The notes: a model not told the origin generated them from the letters alone. DNA of 64,000 bases from Gallaecimonas kandeliae (GCF_030450055.1 NZ_CP118480.1:2259415-2323414); one strand, 5' to 3'. Shown: positions 25,855 through 34,603, counted from the stretch's first letter. Made by a program: numbers and translations.

Positions 25855-25933
25855 AGTGCTCAAGGGCGGCATCCTCGCCACCATCCCATCCCAGCCTGGA
25901 CACCGGATCCAGTTCGAGGTGCGCCATGATTGA
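25847..25933 (+). CDS. 28-codon relay ORF 3 of the pxpB/pxpC repeat
   Basis: Encodes MIEVLKGGI…IQFEVRHD; the first 13 codons equal those of pxpC. Its stop overlaps the pxpC ATG at 25926 by 8 bases, restoring the usual pxpB-pxpC coupling. Confidence 0.4.
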   Translation: MIEVLKGGILATIPSQPGHRIQFEVRHD

Positions 25934-26837
25934 AGTGCTCAAGGGCGGCATCCTCGCCACCATCCAGGACGGCGGCCGACCCGGCCTTCGCAACCAGGGG
26001 GTACCTGTCAGCGGCGCCATGGACAGCCTGGCCTTGCAGGCGGCCAACCTGCTGCTGCAAAAGCCGCCCCTGGCCCCGGCCATCGAGATCACCTTCGGCC
26101 AGACCCAGCTGCGCTTCCAGAAAAGTGGCTGGGTGGCCCTGACCGGCGCCGATCTGGGCGCCAGCTTCGACAACGAACCCGTCACCCCGGGCTGGCGTTT
26201 CCACGTAGAGCCGGGGCAAGTCCTCCATTTCCGCCAGCCGAAGAAGGGCTTCAGGGCCTACCTGGCGGTCAGCGGCGAGCTGGAGGTGCCCCAGGTGCTG
26301 GGCTCGGCCAGCACCGACATCAGCTCCGGCTTCAATGCCCCCCTGGCCACAGGCGACGAGCTGGGCTGGCGCCCAGAAGGCGATTTCCAGGCTCCCCTTT
26401 TCGTGCGGGTACCGGGCACGGGCCGGCTGCGGGTGCTGCCGGGGCCCGAATACGAAAGCTTCGACCAGGAGGCCAAGACCCTCTTCTGGCACAACGACTG
26501 GACCATAGGCTCACTGTCCAACCGCATGGGTTACCGCCTTAACGGCCCCAAGCTGACCCGGCTGGTGGGGGACGAACTGCCCTCCCACGGCGTGATCCCC
26601 GGCACCATACAGGTGCCCGGCAATGGCCAGCCCATAGTGCTGGCCATGGACGCCCAGGCCACAGGCGGCTACCCCAAGCTGGGGGTGATCATTGCCGCCG
26701 ATCTCTGGCAGCTGGGGCAGCTGGGGCCGGGCCGGCGCCTGGGCTTCATCCCCGTGACCATGGCCGAGGCGCGTCTGGCCTGGCAACAGCAACAGGCCTA
26801 TCTGAAACACCTGGAGGAATTCGTTGCAGCGCATTGA
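25926..26837 (+). CDS. pxpC: 5-oxoprolinase subunit PxpC (KipA family)
   Basis: 303 residues, family length. MIEVLKGGILATIQDGGRPG, GVPVSGAMDSLALQAAN and the late QATGGYPKLGVI segment identify the biotin-dependent-carboxylase-like KipA/PxpC family. The start at 25926 aligns with the family N-terminus; earlier in-frame codons belong to the repeat. Partners PxpB and PxpA flank it. Confidence 0.92.
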   Translation: MIEVLKGGILATIQDGGRPGLRNQGVPVSGAMDSLALQAANLLLQKPPLAPAIEITFGQTQLRFQKSGWVALTGADLGASFDNEPVTPGWRFHVEPGQVLHFRQPKKGFRAYLAVSGELEVPQVLGSASTDISSGFNAPLATGDELGWRPEGDFQAPLFVRVPGTGRLRVLPGPEYESFDQEAKTLFWHNDWTIGSLSNRMGYRLNGPKLTRLVGDELPSHGVIPGTIQVPGNGQPIVLAMDAQATGGYPKLGVIIAADLWQLGQLGPGRRLGFIPVTMAEARLAWQQQQAYLKHLEEFVAAH

Positions 26838-27564
26838 TTTCAACGCCGATCTCGGCGAAGGCGCCCCCTTCGACGCCGAGCTGATGCCGCTCATCAGCTC
26901 GGCCAATATCGCCTGCGGCTTCCATGCCGGCAGCCCTGCCTTGATGGCCAGGACTGTGGATCTCGCCATCCGCCACGGCGTCGCCATCGGCGCCCACCCC
27001 AGTTTCGACGACAGGGCCAACTTCGGCCGCACCGAGATGACCCTGGACCCACAAGAGGTCTTCGACCTGGTGCTCTACCAGTGCGGCGCCCTCAAGGCCC
27101 TCTGCGAGGCAAGGGGCGCGGCGCTCCACCACGTCAAACCCCACGGCGCCCTCTACAACCAGGCCGCCCGTGACCCGGCCTTGGCCGCCGCCATCGCCGC
27201 GGCCGTCAAGGCCCTGGGCCCCAGCCTCAAGCTCTATGGCCTGGCCGGCGGCCAACTGCTGGTGGCCGCCGAAAAGGCCGGCCTTGAGGCCGTTTCCGAA
27301 GTCTTTGCCGACCGCCGCTACCAGGGCGACGGCAGCCTGGTGCCGCGCAGCCAGGCCGGCGCCGTGCTGGAGGACGACGCCGAGGTCCAGGCCCAGGTAC
27401 TGGCCCTGGCCATGGATGGCGAGGTGCAGGCCCAGGGCGGTGGCAAGATCCAGGTCAAGGCCGACAGCCTCTGCCTGCACGGCGACAACCAACATGCCCT
27501 GAGCCTGGCCAGGACCCTTCGCCAAGCCCTGCTCGAGCGACAGATCGTCATAGAGGCCCCCTGA
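26824..27564 (+). CDS. pxpA: 5-oxoprolinase subunit PxpA (LamB/YcsF family)
   Basis: 246 residues. IDFNADLGEG, SSANIACGFHAG, GAHPSFDDR and HVKPHGALYN are the LamB/YcsF signature blocks. The start is a TTG, unusual but supported: GGAGG lies 6 bases before it inside the pxpC 3' end, and the family begins at this point. Overlaps pxpC by 14 bases. Confidence 0.92.
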   Translation: MQRIDFNADLGEGAPFDAELMPLISSANIACGFHAGSPALMARTVDLAIRHGVAIGAHPSFDDRANFGRTEMTLDPQEVFDLVLYQCGALKALCEARGAALHHVKPHGALYNQAARDPALAAAIAAAVKALGPSLKLYGLAGGQLLVAAEKAGLEAVSEVFADRRYQGDGSLVPRSQAGAVLEDDAEVQAQVLALAMDGEVQAQGGGKIQVKADSLCLHGDNQHALSLARTLRQALLERQIVIEAP

Positions 27565-28271
27565 TGGACGCCGTATCCTACTGGCCCCTGCTGGGGGTGG
27601 CGGTGATCATCATCGGCTTTGGGCTGAGGGCCAACCCGCTGCTGGTGGTGACCCTGGCCGGGGTGGTCACTGGCCTGGCCGCCGCCCTGCCCTTTGGCGA
27701 CATCCTCAAGGCCCTGGGCGAAGGTTTCACCCATACCCGCACCCTGTCGCTGATCCTGGTGCTGCCGCTGGCCGTCATCGGCCTTCTGGAACGGAGCGGC
27801 CTGCGCGAGCAGGCGGGCCGCTGGATAGCGGGCTTCAAGCAGATCTCCGCCGGGCGGCTGATGGCCCTCTACCTGCTGCTGCGCGAACTGAGCGCCGCCC
27901 TCGGCCTCACCAGCCTTGGCGGCCACCCGCAGATGGTCAGGCCACTGCTGGCGCCCATGGCCGAAGGGGCAGCCGGCCGGGTGCTGGGGCCCCTGAGCGA
28001 CGCCGAGCGCCAACGCCTGCGGGCCATGGCGGCCGCCACCGACAACGTCGGCCTCTTCTTCGGCGAGGACATCTTCGTGGCCTTCGGCGCCGTGCTCTTG
28101 ATGCACAGCTTCCTCAAGGAAAACGGCATCGACGTCGAGCCCCTGCACATCGCCTTCTGGGGGATCCCCACCGCCCTCTGCGCCCTGCTGATCCACGGCT
28201 GCCGGGTGCTCTACCTGGACCGCCAGCTGGCCCGGGCGAGGGCGGCCCTCCAGGAGGCGCCCCGTGCTTAG
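27564..28271 (+). CDS. DUF969 family membrane protein
   Basis: 235 residues with about six hydrophobic helices (YWPLLGVAVIIIGFGL, VVTLAGVVTGLAAAL and others). DUF969 and DUF979 occur together beside pyroglutamate genes and probably form a two-subunit transporter; 5-oxoproline is the substrate suggested by context. The start overlaps the pxpA stop (TGATG). Confidence 0.85.
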   Translation: MDAVSYWPLLGVAVIIIGFGLRANPLLVVTLAGVVTGLAAALPFGDILKALGEGFTHTRTLSLILVLPLAVIGLLERSGLREQAGRWIAGFKQISAGRLMALYLLLRELSAALGLTSLGGHPQMVRPLLAPMAEGAAGRVLGPLSDAERQRLRAMAAATDNVGLFFGEDIFVAFGAVLLMHSFLKENGIDVEPLHIAFWGIPTALCALLIHGCRVLYLDRQLARARAALQEAPRA

Positions 28272-29211
28272 CATCGAGTTTTTCTATGGCCTTGCAGGAG
28301 TGCTGCTGCTGGCCAACGGCGTGTTGACGGCCCTGGACAGGGCCCACCCCAGGCGCTGGCCCACGGCCCTCTTCTGGAGCCTCTACGGCCTTCTCTTCCT
28401 GGTGGGCGGCTGGCTGCCGGCCAAGCTCAGCGGCGCCCTGGTGCTGGCCATGGGCCTGCTGGGTGGCCTGAACCTGGTCAAGTCCAGGCTCCAGGGCGAG
28501 CTGGACCAGGCCAGGCGCGACCAGGGGGCCGAGCGCCTGGGTGCCAAACTCTTCTGGCCGGCGCTGGCCATCCCCGGCATCACATTGGTGGGGGCGCTGG
28601 GCTTTCCCTGGCTGGCCGGCCAGGGCTTGGTGTGGGTGGCCCCCAAGAGCGCCACCCTTATCAGCCTGGGCCTGGCCTGCCTTATCGCCTTTGCCCTCGC
28701 CTGCCGCCTGACCCGGGAGTCGCCGCTGCAGGGCCTCAAGGAAAACGCCAGGCTGATGGACGCCATCGGCTGGGCCCTGCTGCTGCCCCAGATGCTGGCC
28801 ACCCTGGGTATCCTCTTCGCCCACGCCGGTATCGGCAACGCCGTCGCCGCCCTGGTGGGCCAGGTGCTGCCTGAGGGCGTACGCTTCTGGGCCATTGTCG
28901 CCTATGCCGTCGGCATGGCACTCTTTACCATGATCATGGGCAACGCCTTTGCCGCCTTCCCGGTCATCACCGCCGGCGTCGGCATCCCTTTCCTGGTGAA
29001 CCAGTACCACGGCGACGCCGCCGTCATGGCCGCCATCGGCATGTTCAGCGGCTATTGCGGCACTCTGCTCACCCCCATGGCCGCCAACTTCAACATGGTG
29101 CCGGCGGCCCTCTTGGAACTGGACGACAGAAACGCGGTGATAAAAGCCCAGGTGCCCACGGCCCTGCTGCTGCTCACCGCCAATATCGCGCTTTTATGGT
29201 GGCTCTTGTGA
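28264..29211 (+). CDS. DUF979 family membrane protein
   Basis: 315 residues, about nine helices, ending in GYCGTLLTPMAANFNMVPAALLEL, typical of DUF979. Partner of the DUF969 protein; the two genes overlap by 8 bases. Start is GTG with GGAGG upstream. Its stop overlaps the pcp start by 4 bases (GTGA), so the entire set is one transcript. Confidence 0.85.
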   Translation: MLSIEFFYGLAGVLLLANGVLTALDRAHPRRWPTALFWSLYGLLFLVGGWLPAKLSGALVLAMGLLGGLNLVKSRLQGELDQARRDQGAERLGAKLFWPALAIPGITLVGALGFPWLAGQGLVWVAPKSATLISLGLACLIAFALACRLTRESPLQGLKENARLMDAIGWALLLPQMLATLGILFAHAGIGNAVAALVGQVLPEGVRFWAIVAYAVGMALFTMIMGNAFAAFPVITAGVGIPFLVNQYHGDAAVMAAIGMFSGYCGTLLTPMAANFNMVPAALLELDDRNAVIKAQVPTALLLLTANIALLWWLL

Positions 29212-29843
29212 AGATCCTCTTAACCGGTTTCGAGCCCTTCGGCGGCGAAGCCATCAACCCCTCCTGGGAAGCGGTCAAACAACTGGCCGGCTACAAGGAC
29301 AGCGTCATCAGCCTGATGCTGCCCTGCACCTTCGCCCAAAGCCTGGCGGTGCTGGGCCAGACGGCCCGCGCCCTGGAGCCGGACATCATCCTCTGCGTCG
29401 GCCAGGCCGGGGGCCGGGCCGCCATCAGCCTGGAAAAGGTGGGCATCAACCTCATCGAGGCCCGCATTCCCGACAACCAGGGCCAGCAGCCGAGCGGCCA
29501 GCCTGTGGTGGCAGGCGGCCCCACCGCCTACTTCAGCACCTTGCCCGTCAAGCGGCTTCGGGCCGCCCTCGAAACGGCCGGCATTCCGGCGGAGATCTCC
29601 TACAGCGCCGGCACCTATGTCTGCAACCAGGTGCTCTACGGCGCCTGCCACCTGGCCGCCGCCCTGCCCTGGGGGCCCAAGGCCGGCTTCGTCCACATCC
29701 CCTACCTTCCCGAGCAGGCGGCCCGCCACCCCGGCAGCCCCAGCATGGCGCTGCCGACCCTGGTGGCGGCCCTGAAAAGGCTCTGTGACGAACTGCTGGC
29801 CGGCACCACCGAGATAGAGGCCGTCGCCGGCACCACCCACTAG
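29208..29843 (+). CDS. pcp: Pyroglutamyl-peptidase I
   Basis: 211 residues. KILLTGFEPFGGEAINPSWEA is the family N-terminus, so the GTG at 29208 is chosen over an ATG at 29196. The catalytic Cys is in YVCNQVLYGA, the His in FVHIPYLPEQ and the Glu in the ISLEKVGIN region. It removes N-terminal pyroglutamate from peptides, feeding the PxpABC enzyme encoded upstream. Confidence 0.93.
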   Translation: MKILLTGFEPFGGEAINPSWEAVKQLAGYKDSVISLMLPCTFAQSLAVLGQTARALEPDIILCVGQAGGRAAISLEKVGINLIEARIPDNQGQQPSGQPVVAGGPTAYFSTLPVKRLRAALETAGIPAEISYSAGTYVCNQVLYGACHLAAALPWGPKAGFVHIPYLPEQAARHPGSPSMALPTLVAALKRLCDELLAGTTEIEAVAGTTH

Positions 29844-29851
29844 GAGGCCCC

Positions 29852-30448
29852 ATGCGAGCCCTGCTGCTGATACTGCTGCTGATAAGCCCCCTGGGCCAGG
29901 CCAAGACCCTGCTGGTGCTGGGGGATTCGCTGAGCGCCGGATACGGGCTCCAGACGGAGCAGACCTGGGTAAAGCTGTTGTCGGACAGGCTGGCCAAGGA
30001 GGCACCGGACTGGCAGCTGGTCAACGCCAGCATCAGCGGCGAGACCACGGGCGGTGCCCTGCGCCGCCTGCCCGCCATCCTCAAGGAACATCAGCCCGAC
30101 CTGGTGCTCATCGAGCTGGGGGGCAACGATGGCCTGCGCGGCTACCCCCTTGGCCGCATGAAGGCCAACCTGGCGCAGTTGGTGAGCCTCAGCCGCCAGG
30201 CCGGCAGCCAGGTGCTGCTGATGGAGATCTGGCTGCCCCCCAACTACGGCCCCCGCTACCTGGACGCCTTCAAGGCCAGCTTCGGCCAGGTGGCCAAAGC
30301 CAAGGACGTGCCCCTGCTGCCCTTCTTCCTCAAGGATCTGTTCGGCAAGGACGGCATGGTCCAAGGCGACGGCCTGCACCCCACAGCCCAGGCCCAGCCG
30401 GCCCTGATGGAAAACATCTGGGCCGACCTCAAGGACCGGCTGGATTAG
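29852..30448 (+). CDS. tesA: TesA-type acyl-CoA thioesterase I / lysophospholipase / arylesterase
   Basis: 198 residues of the SGNH hydrolase family. Signal peptide cleaved near residue 17, so periplasmic. Block I GDSLSAGYG (Ser), block III GGNDGLRGYP (Asn) and block V DGLHP (Asp-His) are all present. In E. coli tesA is divergent from ybbA; here the pyroglutamate module lies between them. Followed 9 bases after pcp, with a terminator downstream. Confidence 0.92.
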   Translation: MRALLLILLLISPLGQAKTLLVLGDSLSAGYGLQTEQTWVKLLSDRLAKEAPDWQLVNASISGETTGGALRRLPAILKEHQPDLVLIELGGNDGLRGYPLGRMKANLAQLVSLSRQAGSQVLLMEIWLPPNYGPRYLDAFKASFGQVAKAKDVPLLPFFLKDLFGKDGMVQGDGLHPTAQAQPALMENIWADLKDRLD

Positions 30449-30467
30449 ACGAGCCCTGACGAGAAAA

Positions 30468-30497
30468 TGGCCGCTCTTTCGAGCGGCCTTTGTTTTT
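30468..30497 (+). terminator. Terminator of tesA
   Basis: Stem GGCCGCTC / GAGCGGCC, loop TTTC, then a T-rich tail. The same hairpin stands at 30661-30690 after the tRNA operon, and the base run directly following is a tRNA-Ala 3' fragment, so the terminator is a duplicated copy. Confidence 0.85.
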
Positions 30498-30513
30498 GGT
30501 GGAGCTAGGCGGG
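30497..30513 (-). pseudogene. tRNA-Ala 3'-end fragment
   Basis: Matches the acceptor, CCA and edge of the T arm of the tRNA-Ala at 30693 and then diverges. With the hairpin on its left, it forms a duplicate of the end of the tRNA operon. Confidence 0.7.
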
Positions 30514-30660
30514 GCGAGGCTCGAAGCAGAAGCGCCGCTTCTGCGCTGCCGAGCGCGAGGCCACAGGACGGCCGAGCCGGAAGGCGGCGCCAGGGACGGC
30601 TTGTCCCAACCAACCATAAGACAGCCTCAACTGACGGTAATGCCTTAAAAAACGCAAAGA

Positions 30661-30690
30661 AAAAGGCCGCTCTTTCGAGCGGCCTTTGGT
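30661..30690 (-). terminator. Terminator of the Ala/Glu tRNA operon
   Basis: Stem GGCCGCTC / GAGCGGCC with a GAAA loop on the minus strand, followed by TTTTTCTTT, immediately downstream of the last tRNA-Ala. Confidence 0.85.
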
Positions 30691-30692
30691 TT

Positions 30693-30768
<76 letters not shown>

Positions 30769-30774
30769 AAATTG

Positions 30775-30791
30775 TGGCGTCCCTAGGGGAT
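30775..30791 (-). pseudogene. tRNA-Glu 3'-end fragment
   Basis: Matches the acceptor end of the tRNA-Glu genes (one C fewer) and then runs into a chain of short hairpins instead of a tRNA body. A twin lies at 31210-31227. Confidence 0.6.
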
Positions 30792-30928
30792 TACGAAATG
30801 CCTTCGGCATTTCGCCCTTCGGGCCAGCCTTTCGGCTGTTCCAAGACGCTACGCGCCTTGGTCGAACTGCAGGGTTTCTCACCCCTTGGTGACGCTACTG
30901 GAATGGCGTTCACCTCAGTTCTTCGATG

Positions 30929-31004
30929 TGGCGTCCCCTAGGGGATTCGAACCCCTGTTACCGCCGTGAAAGGGCGGTGTCCTAGGCCTCTAGACGAAGG
31001 GGAC
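30929..31004 (-). tRNA. tRNA-Glu (TTC)
   Basis: 76 bases with CCA; anticodon stem CCGCC/GGCGG and loop CTTTCAC gives anticodon TTC. The cognate synthetase gltX lies just upstream of the operon. Confidence 0.97.
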
Positions 31005-31127
31005 AAAATTTGCAGTCTGCGACGCGTTGCGTCGCGGCAAATTTTGTAAGGTGAGACTTTGCTGGTCAAAGTCGAACGGCAATTCTGCCTTTCACCTGCA
31101 CTAATGCTAGGACATCAGTGACTTATT

Positions 31128-31203
<76 letters not shown>

Positions 31204-31209
31204 AAATTG

Positions 31210-31227
31210 TGGCGTCCCCTAGGGGAT
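31210..31227 (-). pseudogene. tRNA-Glu 3'-end fragment
   Basis: Same relic as at 30775, in the second copy of the 435-bp unit: tRNA-Glu acceptor end followed by UUCG/GAAA-capped small hairpins. Confidence 0.6.
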
Positions 31228-31363
31228 CACGAAATGCCTTCGGCATTTCGCCCTTCGGGCCAGCCTTTCGGCTGTTCCAAGACGCTACGCGCCTTGGTCG
31301 AACTGCAGGGTTTCTCACCCTTGGTGACGCTACTGGAATGGCGTTCACCTCAGTTCTTCGATG

Positions 31364-31439
31364 TGGCGTCCCCTAGGGGATTCGAACCCCTGTTACCGCC
31401 GTGAAAGGGCGGTGTCCTAGGCCTCTAGACGAAGGGGAC
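31364..31439 (-). tRNA. tRNA-Glu (TTC)
   Basis: Second copy, same sequence as 30929-31004, anticodon TTC and encoded CCA. Confidence 0.97.
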
Positions 31440-31626
31440 AAAAATCAGGCTTTGCAAAGCCTCGCTTTGCACTGATTTTTGTAAAGGCTTGGCTGAGCCA
31501 ACGAAGCCATGCGGCTTCTTCCTTTACATCAATCGAGCCAAATTTTTTAAGGTGAGGTTTTGCTGGCAAAACCGAACGGCATTTCTGCCTTCACCCGCAC
31601 CGATGCTAGGACATCGGTGACTTATT

Positions 31627-31702
<76 letters not shown>

Positions 31703-31793
31703 GAAACTACCGTATCGAACCTGCTGTGCTGGTGCAGGCCAAATTGTCGCTCTTTTCAGAGCTGGTCACCGCTTACAAGCCATGACCACTGTT

Positions 31794-31866
31794 TGGTGGA
31801 GCCAGGCGGAATCGAACGGGGCAACCTTTGTCGCCGACCTCTTTTCCGATATATCCTACACCATCA
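31794..31866 (-). pseudogene. Broken tRNA-Ala
   Basis: The acceptor 3' end, CCA and T-arm edge of tRNA-Ala are kept (TGGTGGAGCCAGGCGGAAT on the plus strand), but the anticodon and D arms are unrecognisable. Lies between two intact tRNA-Ala genes. Confidence 0.65.
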
Positions 31867-31878
31867 AACACTTGAATT

Positions 31879-31954
<76 letters not shown>

Positions 31955-31993
31955 TGAATCAGGGGAGCCGCGCTCCCCTTCAGTGCGAGGCGC

Positions 31994-32022
31994 ATTCTAT
32001 GCAGCCCCCTTTTTCCTGTCAA
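31994..32022 (-). promoter_or_regulatory. Promoter of the Ala/Glu tRNA operon
   Basis: On the minus strand TTGACA (32022-32017), 17-base spacer, TAGAAT (31999-31994). A near-consensus sigma-70 promoter placed between gltX and the first tRNA, with a GC-rich discriminator as in stable RNA promoters. Confidence 0.85.
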
Positions 32023-32032
32023 CCGGCTTTTC

Positions 32033-33445
32033 TCAGTCTGCGGCGCGTTTGACGATAAAATCAACGGCTTGGTCCAGGCGGGCCAGGCTGCGCTCTTTGC
32101 CGATGAGGTGCAGGGTCAGGTCCAAGGAGGGGGATTGGCCGGCACCGGTGACGGCGACGCGCAGCGGCATGCCCACCTTGCCCATGCCCACTTCCAGCTC
32201 GTCGGCGGTGGCCTGGATGGCGTTGTGGATGGCTTCGACTGTCCAGTCGGCCAGCTCCGCCAGCTTCTTCTGCACCAGTTGCAGCGGCTCCTGGGCGACG
32301 GGGCGCAGGTGCTTCTTGGCAGCCCCTTCTTCGAAGTCGCTGAAGTCCTCATAGAAGTAGCGACTCTGGGCGGCCAGCTCGCGCAGGGTATTGACCCGCT
32401 CGCCCATGACCCCCACCAGGGCTTCCAGGCTGGGACCTTTGCTGGTGTCGAGCTGCTGGTCGGCCATATGCCATTCGAGGTGCTTGGCTACCTCTTCAGC
32501 CGGCAGGGTGCGGATGTAGTGGTTGTTCAGCCAGTTCAGCTTCTCGGTGTTGAAGGCGCTGGCGGCCTTGTTGACGGCTTCCAGGGTGAACAGCTCGATC
32601 ATCTCGGGCATGCTGAACACCTCCTGGTCACCGTGGGACCAGCCCAGGCGCACCAGGTAATTGAGCAGGGCCTCGGGCAGGTAGCCTTCGTCGCGGTACT
32701 GCATCACGGACACGGCGCCGTGGCGCTTGGACAGCTTCTTGCCGTCGTCGCCCAGGATCATGGAGACGTGGGCATAGAGGGGCACGGGGGCACCCAGGGC
32801 CTTAAGGATGTTGATCTGGCGCGGGGTGTTGTTGATGTGGTCTTCACCGCGCACCACGTGGGTGATGCCCATGTCCCAGTCGTCCACCACCACACAGAAG
32901 TTGTAGGTGGGGCTGCCGTCGGTGCGCTGGATGATGAGGTCGTCCAGTTCCTTGTTGCCTATTTCGATGGGGCCGCGGATCTGGTCGTCGAAGATGACAC
33001 TGCCCTCTTCCGGGTTCTTGAAGCGGATGACATAAGGCGCGTCGGCGGCATGCTCTGTGTTGCCGTGGCGGCACTTGCCGTCATAACGGGGCTTCTCACC
33101 CTTGGCCATCTGCTCTTCGCGCATGGCGTCCAGGCGCTCTATGGAGCAGTAGCATTTGTAGGCGGTGCCCGCTTCCAGCATCTGGGCGACCACGTCGCGG
33201 TAACGGTCAAAACGCTTGGTCTGGTAGTAAGGACCTTCGTCCCAGCCCAGCTCCAGCCAGTTCATGCCGTCGAGGATGGCCTCGATGGCCTCCGGGGTGG
33301 AACGCTCGAGATCGGTGTCTTCGATACGCAGCACGAACTCGCCCTGGTTGTGGCGGGCAAAGAGCCAGGAATAGAGGGCGGTGCGGGCACCACCGACGTG
33401 CAGGTAACCTGTGGGGCTGGGGGCAAAACGGGTTTTGACTTTCAT
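32033..33445 (-). CDS. gltX: Glutamyl-tRNA synthetase
   Basis: 470 residues, class I. The HIGH-type motif is HVGG in [20 protein letters not shown], and KLSKRHG is the KMSKS-type motif. It charges tRNA-Glu, two genes of which lie directly downstream. The C-terminal anticodon-binding helical domain is complete. Co-directional with the tRNA operon, which has its own promoter. Confidence 0.97.
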   Translation of the reverse strand: MKVKTRFAPSPTGYLHVGGARTALYSWLFARHNQGEFVLRIEDTDLERSTPEAIEAILDGMNWLELGWDEGPYYQTKRFDRYRDVVAQMLEAGTAYKCYCSIERLDAMREEQMAKGEKPRYDGKCRHGNTEHAADAPYVIRFKNPEEGSVIFDDQIRGPIEIGNKELDDLIIQRTDGSPTYNFCVVVDDWDMGITHVVRGEDHINNTPRQINILKALGAPVPLYAHVSMILGDDGKKLSKRHGAVSVMQYRDEGYLPEALLNYLVRLGWSHGDQEVFSMPEMIELFTLEAVNKAASAFNTEKLNWLNNHYIRTLPAEEVAKHLEWHMADQQLDTSKGPSLEALVGVMGERVNTLRELAAQSRYFYEDFSDFEEGAAKKHLRPVAQEPLQLVQKKLAELADWTVEAIHNAIQATADELEVGMGKVGMPLRVAVTGAGQSPSLDLTLHLIGKERSLARLDQAVDFIVKRAAD

Positions 33446-33572
33446 GGAAGCACTTATTAGGTTGACGGCTTGGCCTTGGGAAAGCGCCTATTCTAGCACC
33501 GGGCGGCAGCGGCTCCCAGCACCCCAAGGCGTAGAAAAAACCAGCACTCAAGCGGGGTTGCGGAAAATTGGG

Positions 33573-33600
33573 TTGACACTAAAAACACCCTCCCTATAAT
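33573..33600 (+). promoter_or_regulatory. Promoter of the tRNA-Val operon
   Basis: TTGACA at 33573-33578 and TATAAT at 33595-33600 with a 16-base spacer: both hexamers are full consensus. The tRNA starts 18 bases after the -10 box. Confidence 0.92.
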
Positions 33601-33617
33601 ACCGCTCCACATGGCAG

Positions 33618-33693
33618 GGGTGATTAGCTCAGCTGGGAGAGCACCTCCCTTACAAGGAGGGGGTCACTGGTTCGAACCCGGTATCACCCACCA
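33618..33693 (+). tRNA. tRNA-Val (TAC)
   Basis: 76 bases with CCA. Anticodon stem CCTCC/GGAGG and loop CTTACAA give TAC. First of four identical genes. Confidence 0.97.
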
Positions 33694-33769
33694 ATTTCCT
33701 GATGATTCAGGACCTGCCAACCAAATTGAAAACGCAACGCCGACAACCCAGGGCTTTGCTATAGATTTA

Positions 33770-33845
33770 GGGTGATTAGCTCAGCTGGGAGAGCACCTCC
33801 CTTACAAGGAGGGGGTCACTGGTTCGAACCCGGTATCACCCACCA
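33770..33845 (+). tRNA. tRNA-Val (TAC)
   Basis: Identical to the first copy. Confidence 0.97.
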
Positions 33846-33860
33846 TACAAGTTGGTTCCT

Positions 33861-33934
33861 GGAGCAAAGAGGGAGAGCAACTCCCGCTGTGACAAGAACC
33901 GGGGATAACGGGTCAAACCCGGTATCACCCACCA
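33861..33934 (+). pseudogene. Broken tRNA-Val
   Basis: The 3' half (T arm, CCGGTATCACCC acceptor, CCA) is almost intact; the 5' acceptor is lost and the D and anticodon arms are scrambled. Sits between copies 2 and 3. Confidence 0.75.
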
Positions 33935-33978
33935 TTTACAACGTAAAGCCGACAACCCAGGGCTTTACTACAGATTTA

Positions 33979-34054
33979 GGGTGATTAGCTCAGCTGGGAG
34001 AGCACCTCCCTTACAAGGAGGGGGTCACTGGTTCGAACCCGGTATCACCCACCA
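33979..34054 (+). tRNA. tRNA-Val (TAC)
   Basis: Third identical copy. The spacer before it repeats the 'GCCGACAACCCAGGGCTTT' text seen before copy 2. Confidence 0.97.
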
Positions 34055-34129
34055 TACAAATTGGTTGTCAAAACTTTTGGTAACCAGACAACGTGCCGTC
34101 ACACTTCCCAGGACGCCACTACAGAATTT

Positions 34130-34205
34130 GGGTGATTAGCTCAGCTGGGAGAGCACCTCCCTTACAAGGAGGGGGTCACTGGTTCGAACCCGGTATCACC
34201 CACCA
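34130..34205 (+). tRNA. tRNA-Val (TAC)
   Basis: Fourth identical copy and last intact gene of the operon, followed by a terminator at 34213. Confidence 0.97.
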
Positions 34206-34212
34206 TCTACTT

Positions 34213-34238
34213 AAAGGCCACCGAAAGGTGGCCTTTTT
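34213..34238 (+). terminator. First terminator after tRNA-Val copy 4
   Basis: Stem AAAGGCCACC / GGTGGCCTTT, GAAA loop, T run. Three further hairpins of the same shape follow in the repeat array. Confidence 0.85.
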
Positions 34239-34603
34239 CTTTATCCGGAATACGAGCCGGGAGATGTGGCACCGCCCGCTTCTTACAAGAACCGGGCGTC
34301 ACTGGTTCGAACCCGGTATCACCCACCATTTCAAAAAGGCCGCTGCAAAGCGGCCTTTTTCTTTATCCGGAATACGAGCCGGAAGGTGTGGCACCTCCCG
34401 CTTCTTACAAGAACCGGGTATCACGGTTCGAACCCGGTATCACCCACCATTTCAAAAAGGCCGCTGCAAAGCGGCCTTTTTCTTTATCCAGAATACGAGC
34501 CGGAAGGTGTGGCACCTCCCGCTTCTTACAAGAACCGGGCGTCACTGGTTCGAACCCGGCATCACCCACCATTTCAAAAAGGCCGCTATAAAGCGGCCTT
34601 TTC
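34239..34603 (+). repeat. Three tandem ~122-bp modules: tRNA-Val 3' fragment plus terminator
   Basis: Units at 34239-34360, 34361-34481 and 34482-34603. Each starts CTTTATCC(G/A)GAATACGAGCC, carries a degenerate tRNA-Val 3' portion (T arm, acceptor strand and CCA kept, about 60 bases) and ends with an intrinsic terminator (stem GGCCGCT / AGCGGCC, loop GCAA or ATAA, T run). The 5' acceptor strand and D arm are absent, so these are not functional tRNAs. No coding gene is seen here. Confidence 0.88.

Larger units (their letters stand above)
25689..25925 (+). repeat. Three tandem 79-bp repeats across the pxpB/pxpC junction
   Basis: Units begin at ATG codons 25689, 25768 and 25847; the true pxpC start at 25926 is the next in step. 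Each unit joins a head like the 5' end of pxpC to a tail like the 3' end of pxpB. The ~43-base tails are identical in all three units but differ from pxpB itself. Heads converge on pxpC: unit 3 is identical to it, unit 2 close, unit 1 most diverged. 79 is not a multiple of 3, so each unit is in a new frame. Confidence 0.9.

Noticed and set aside
25689-25925. CRISPR array
   Set aside because: Repeat and spacer structure is absent: units are 79 bp with no variable spacers, and they match the neighbouring genes.
34239-34603. Functional tRNA genes in the repeat modules
   Set aside because: The 5' acceptor strand and D arm are missing or changed, so a cloverleaf cannot form, although the CCA end and T arm remain.
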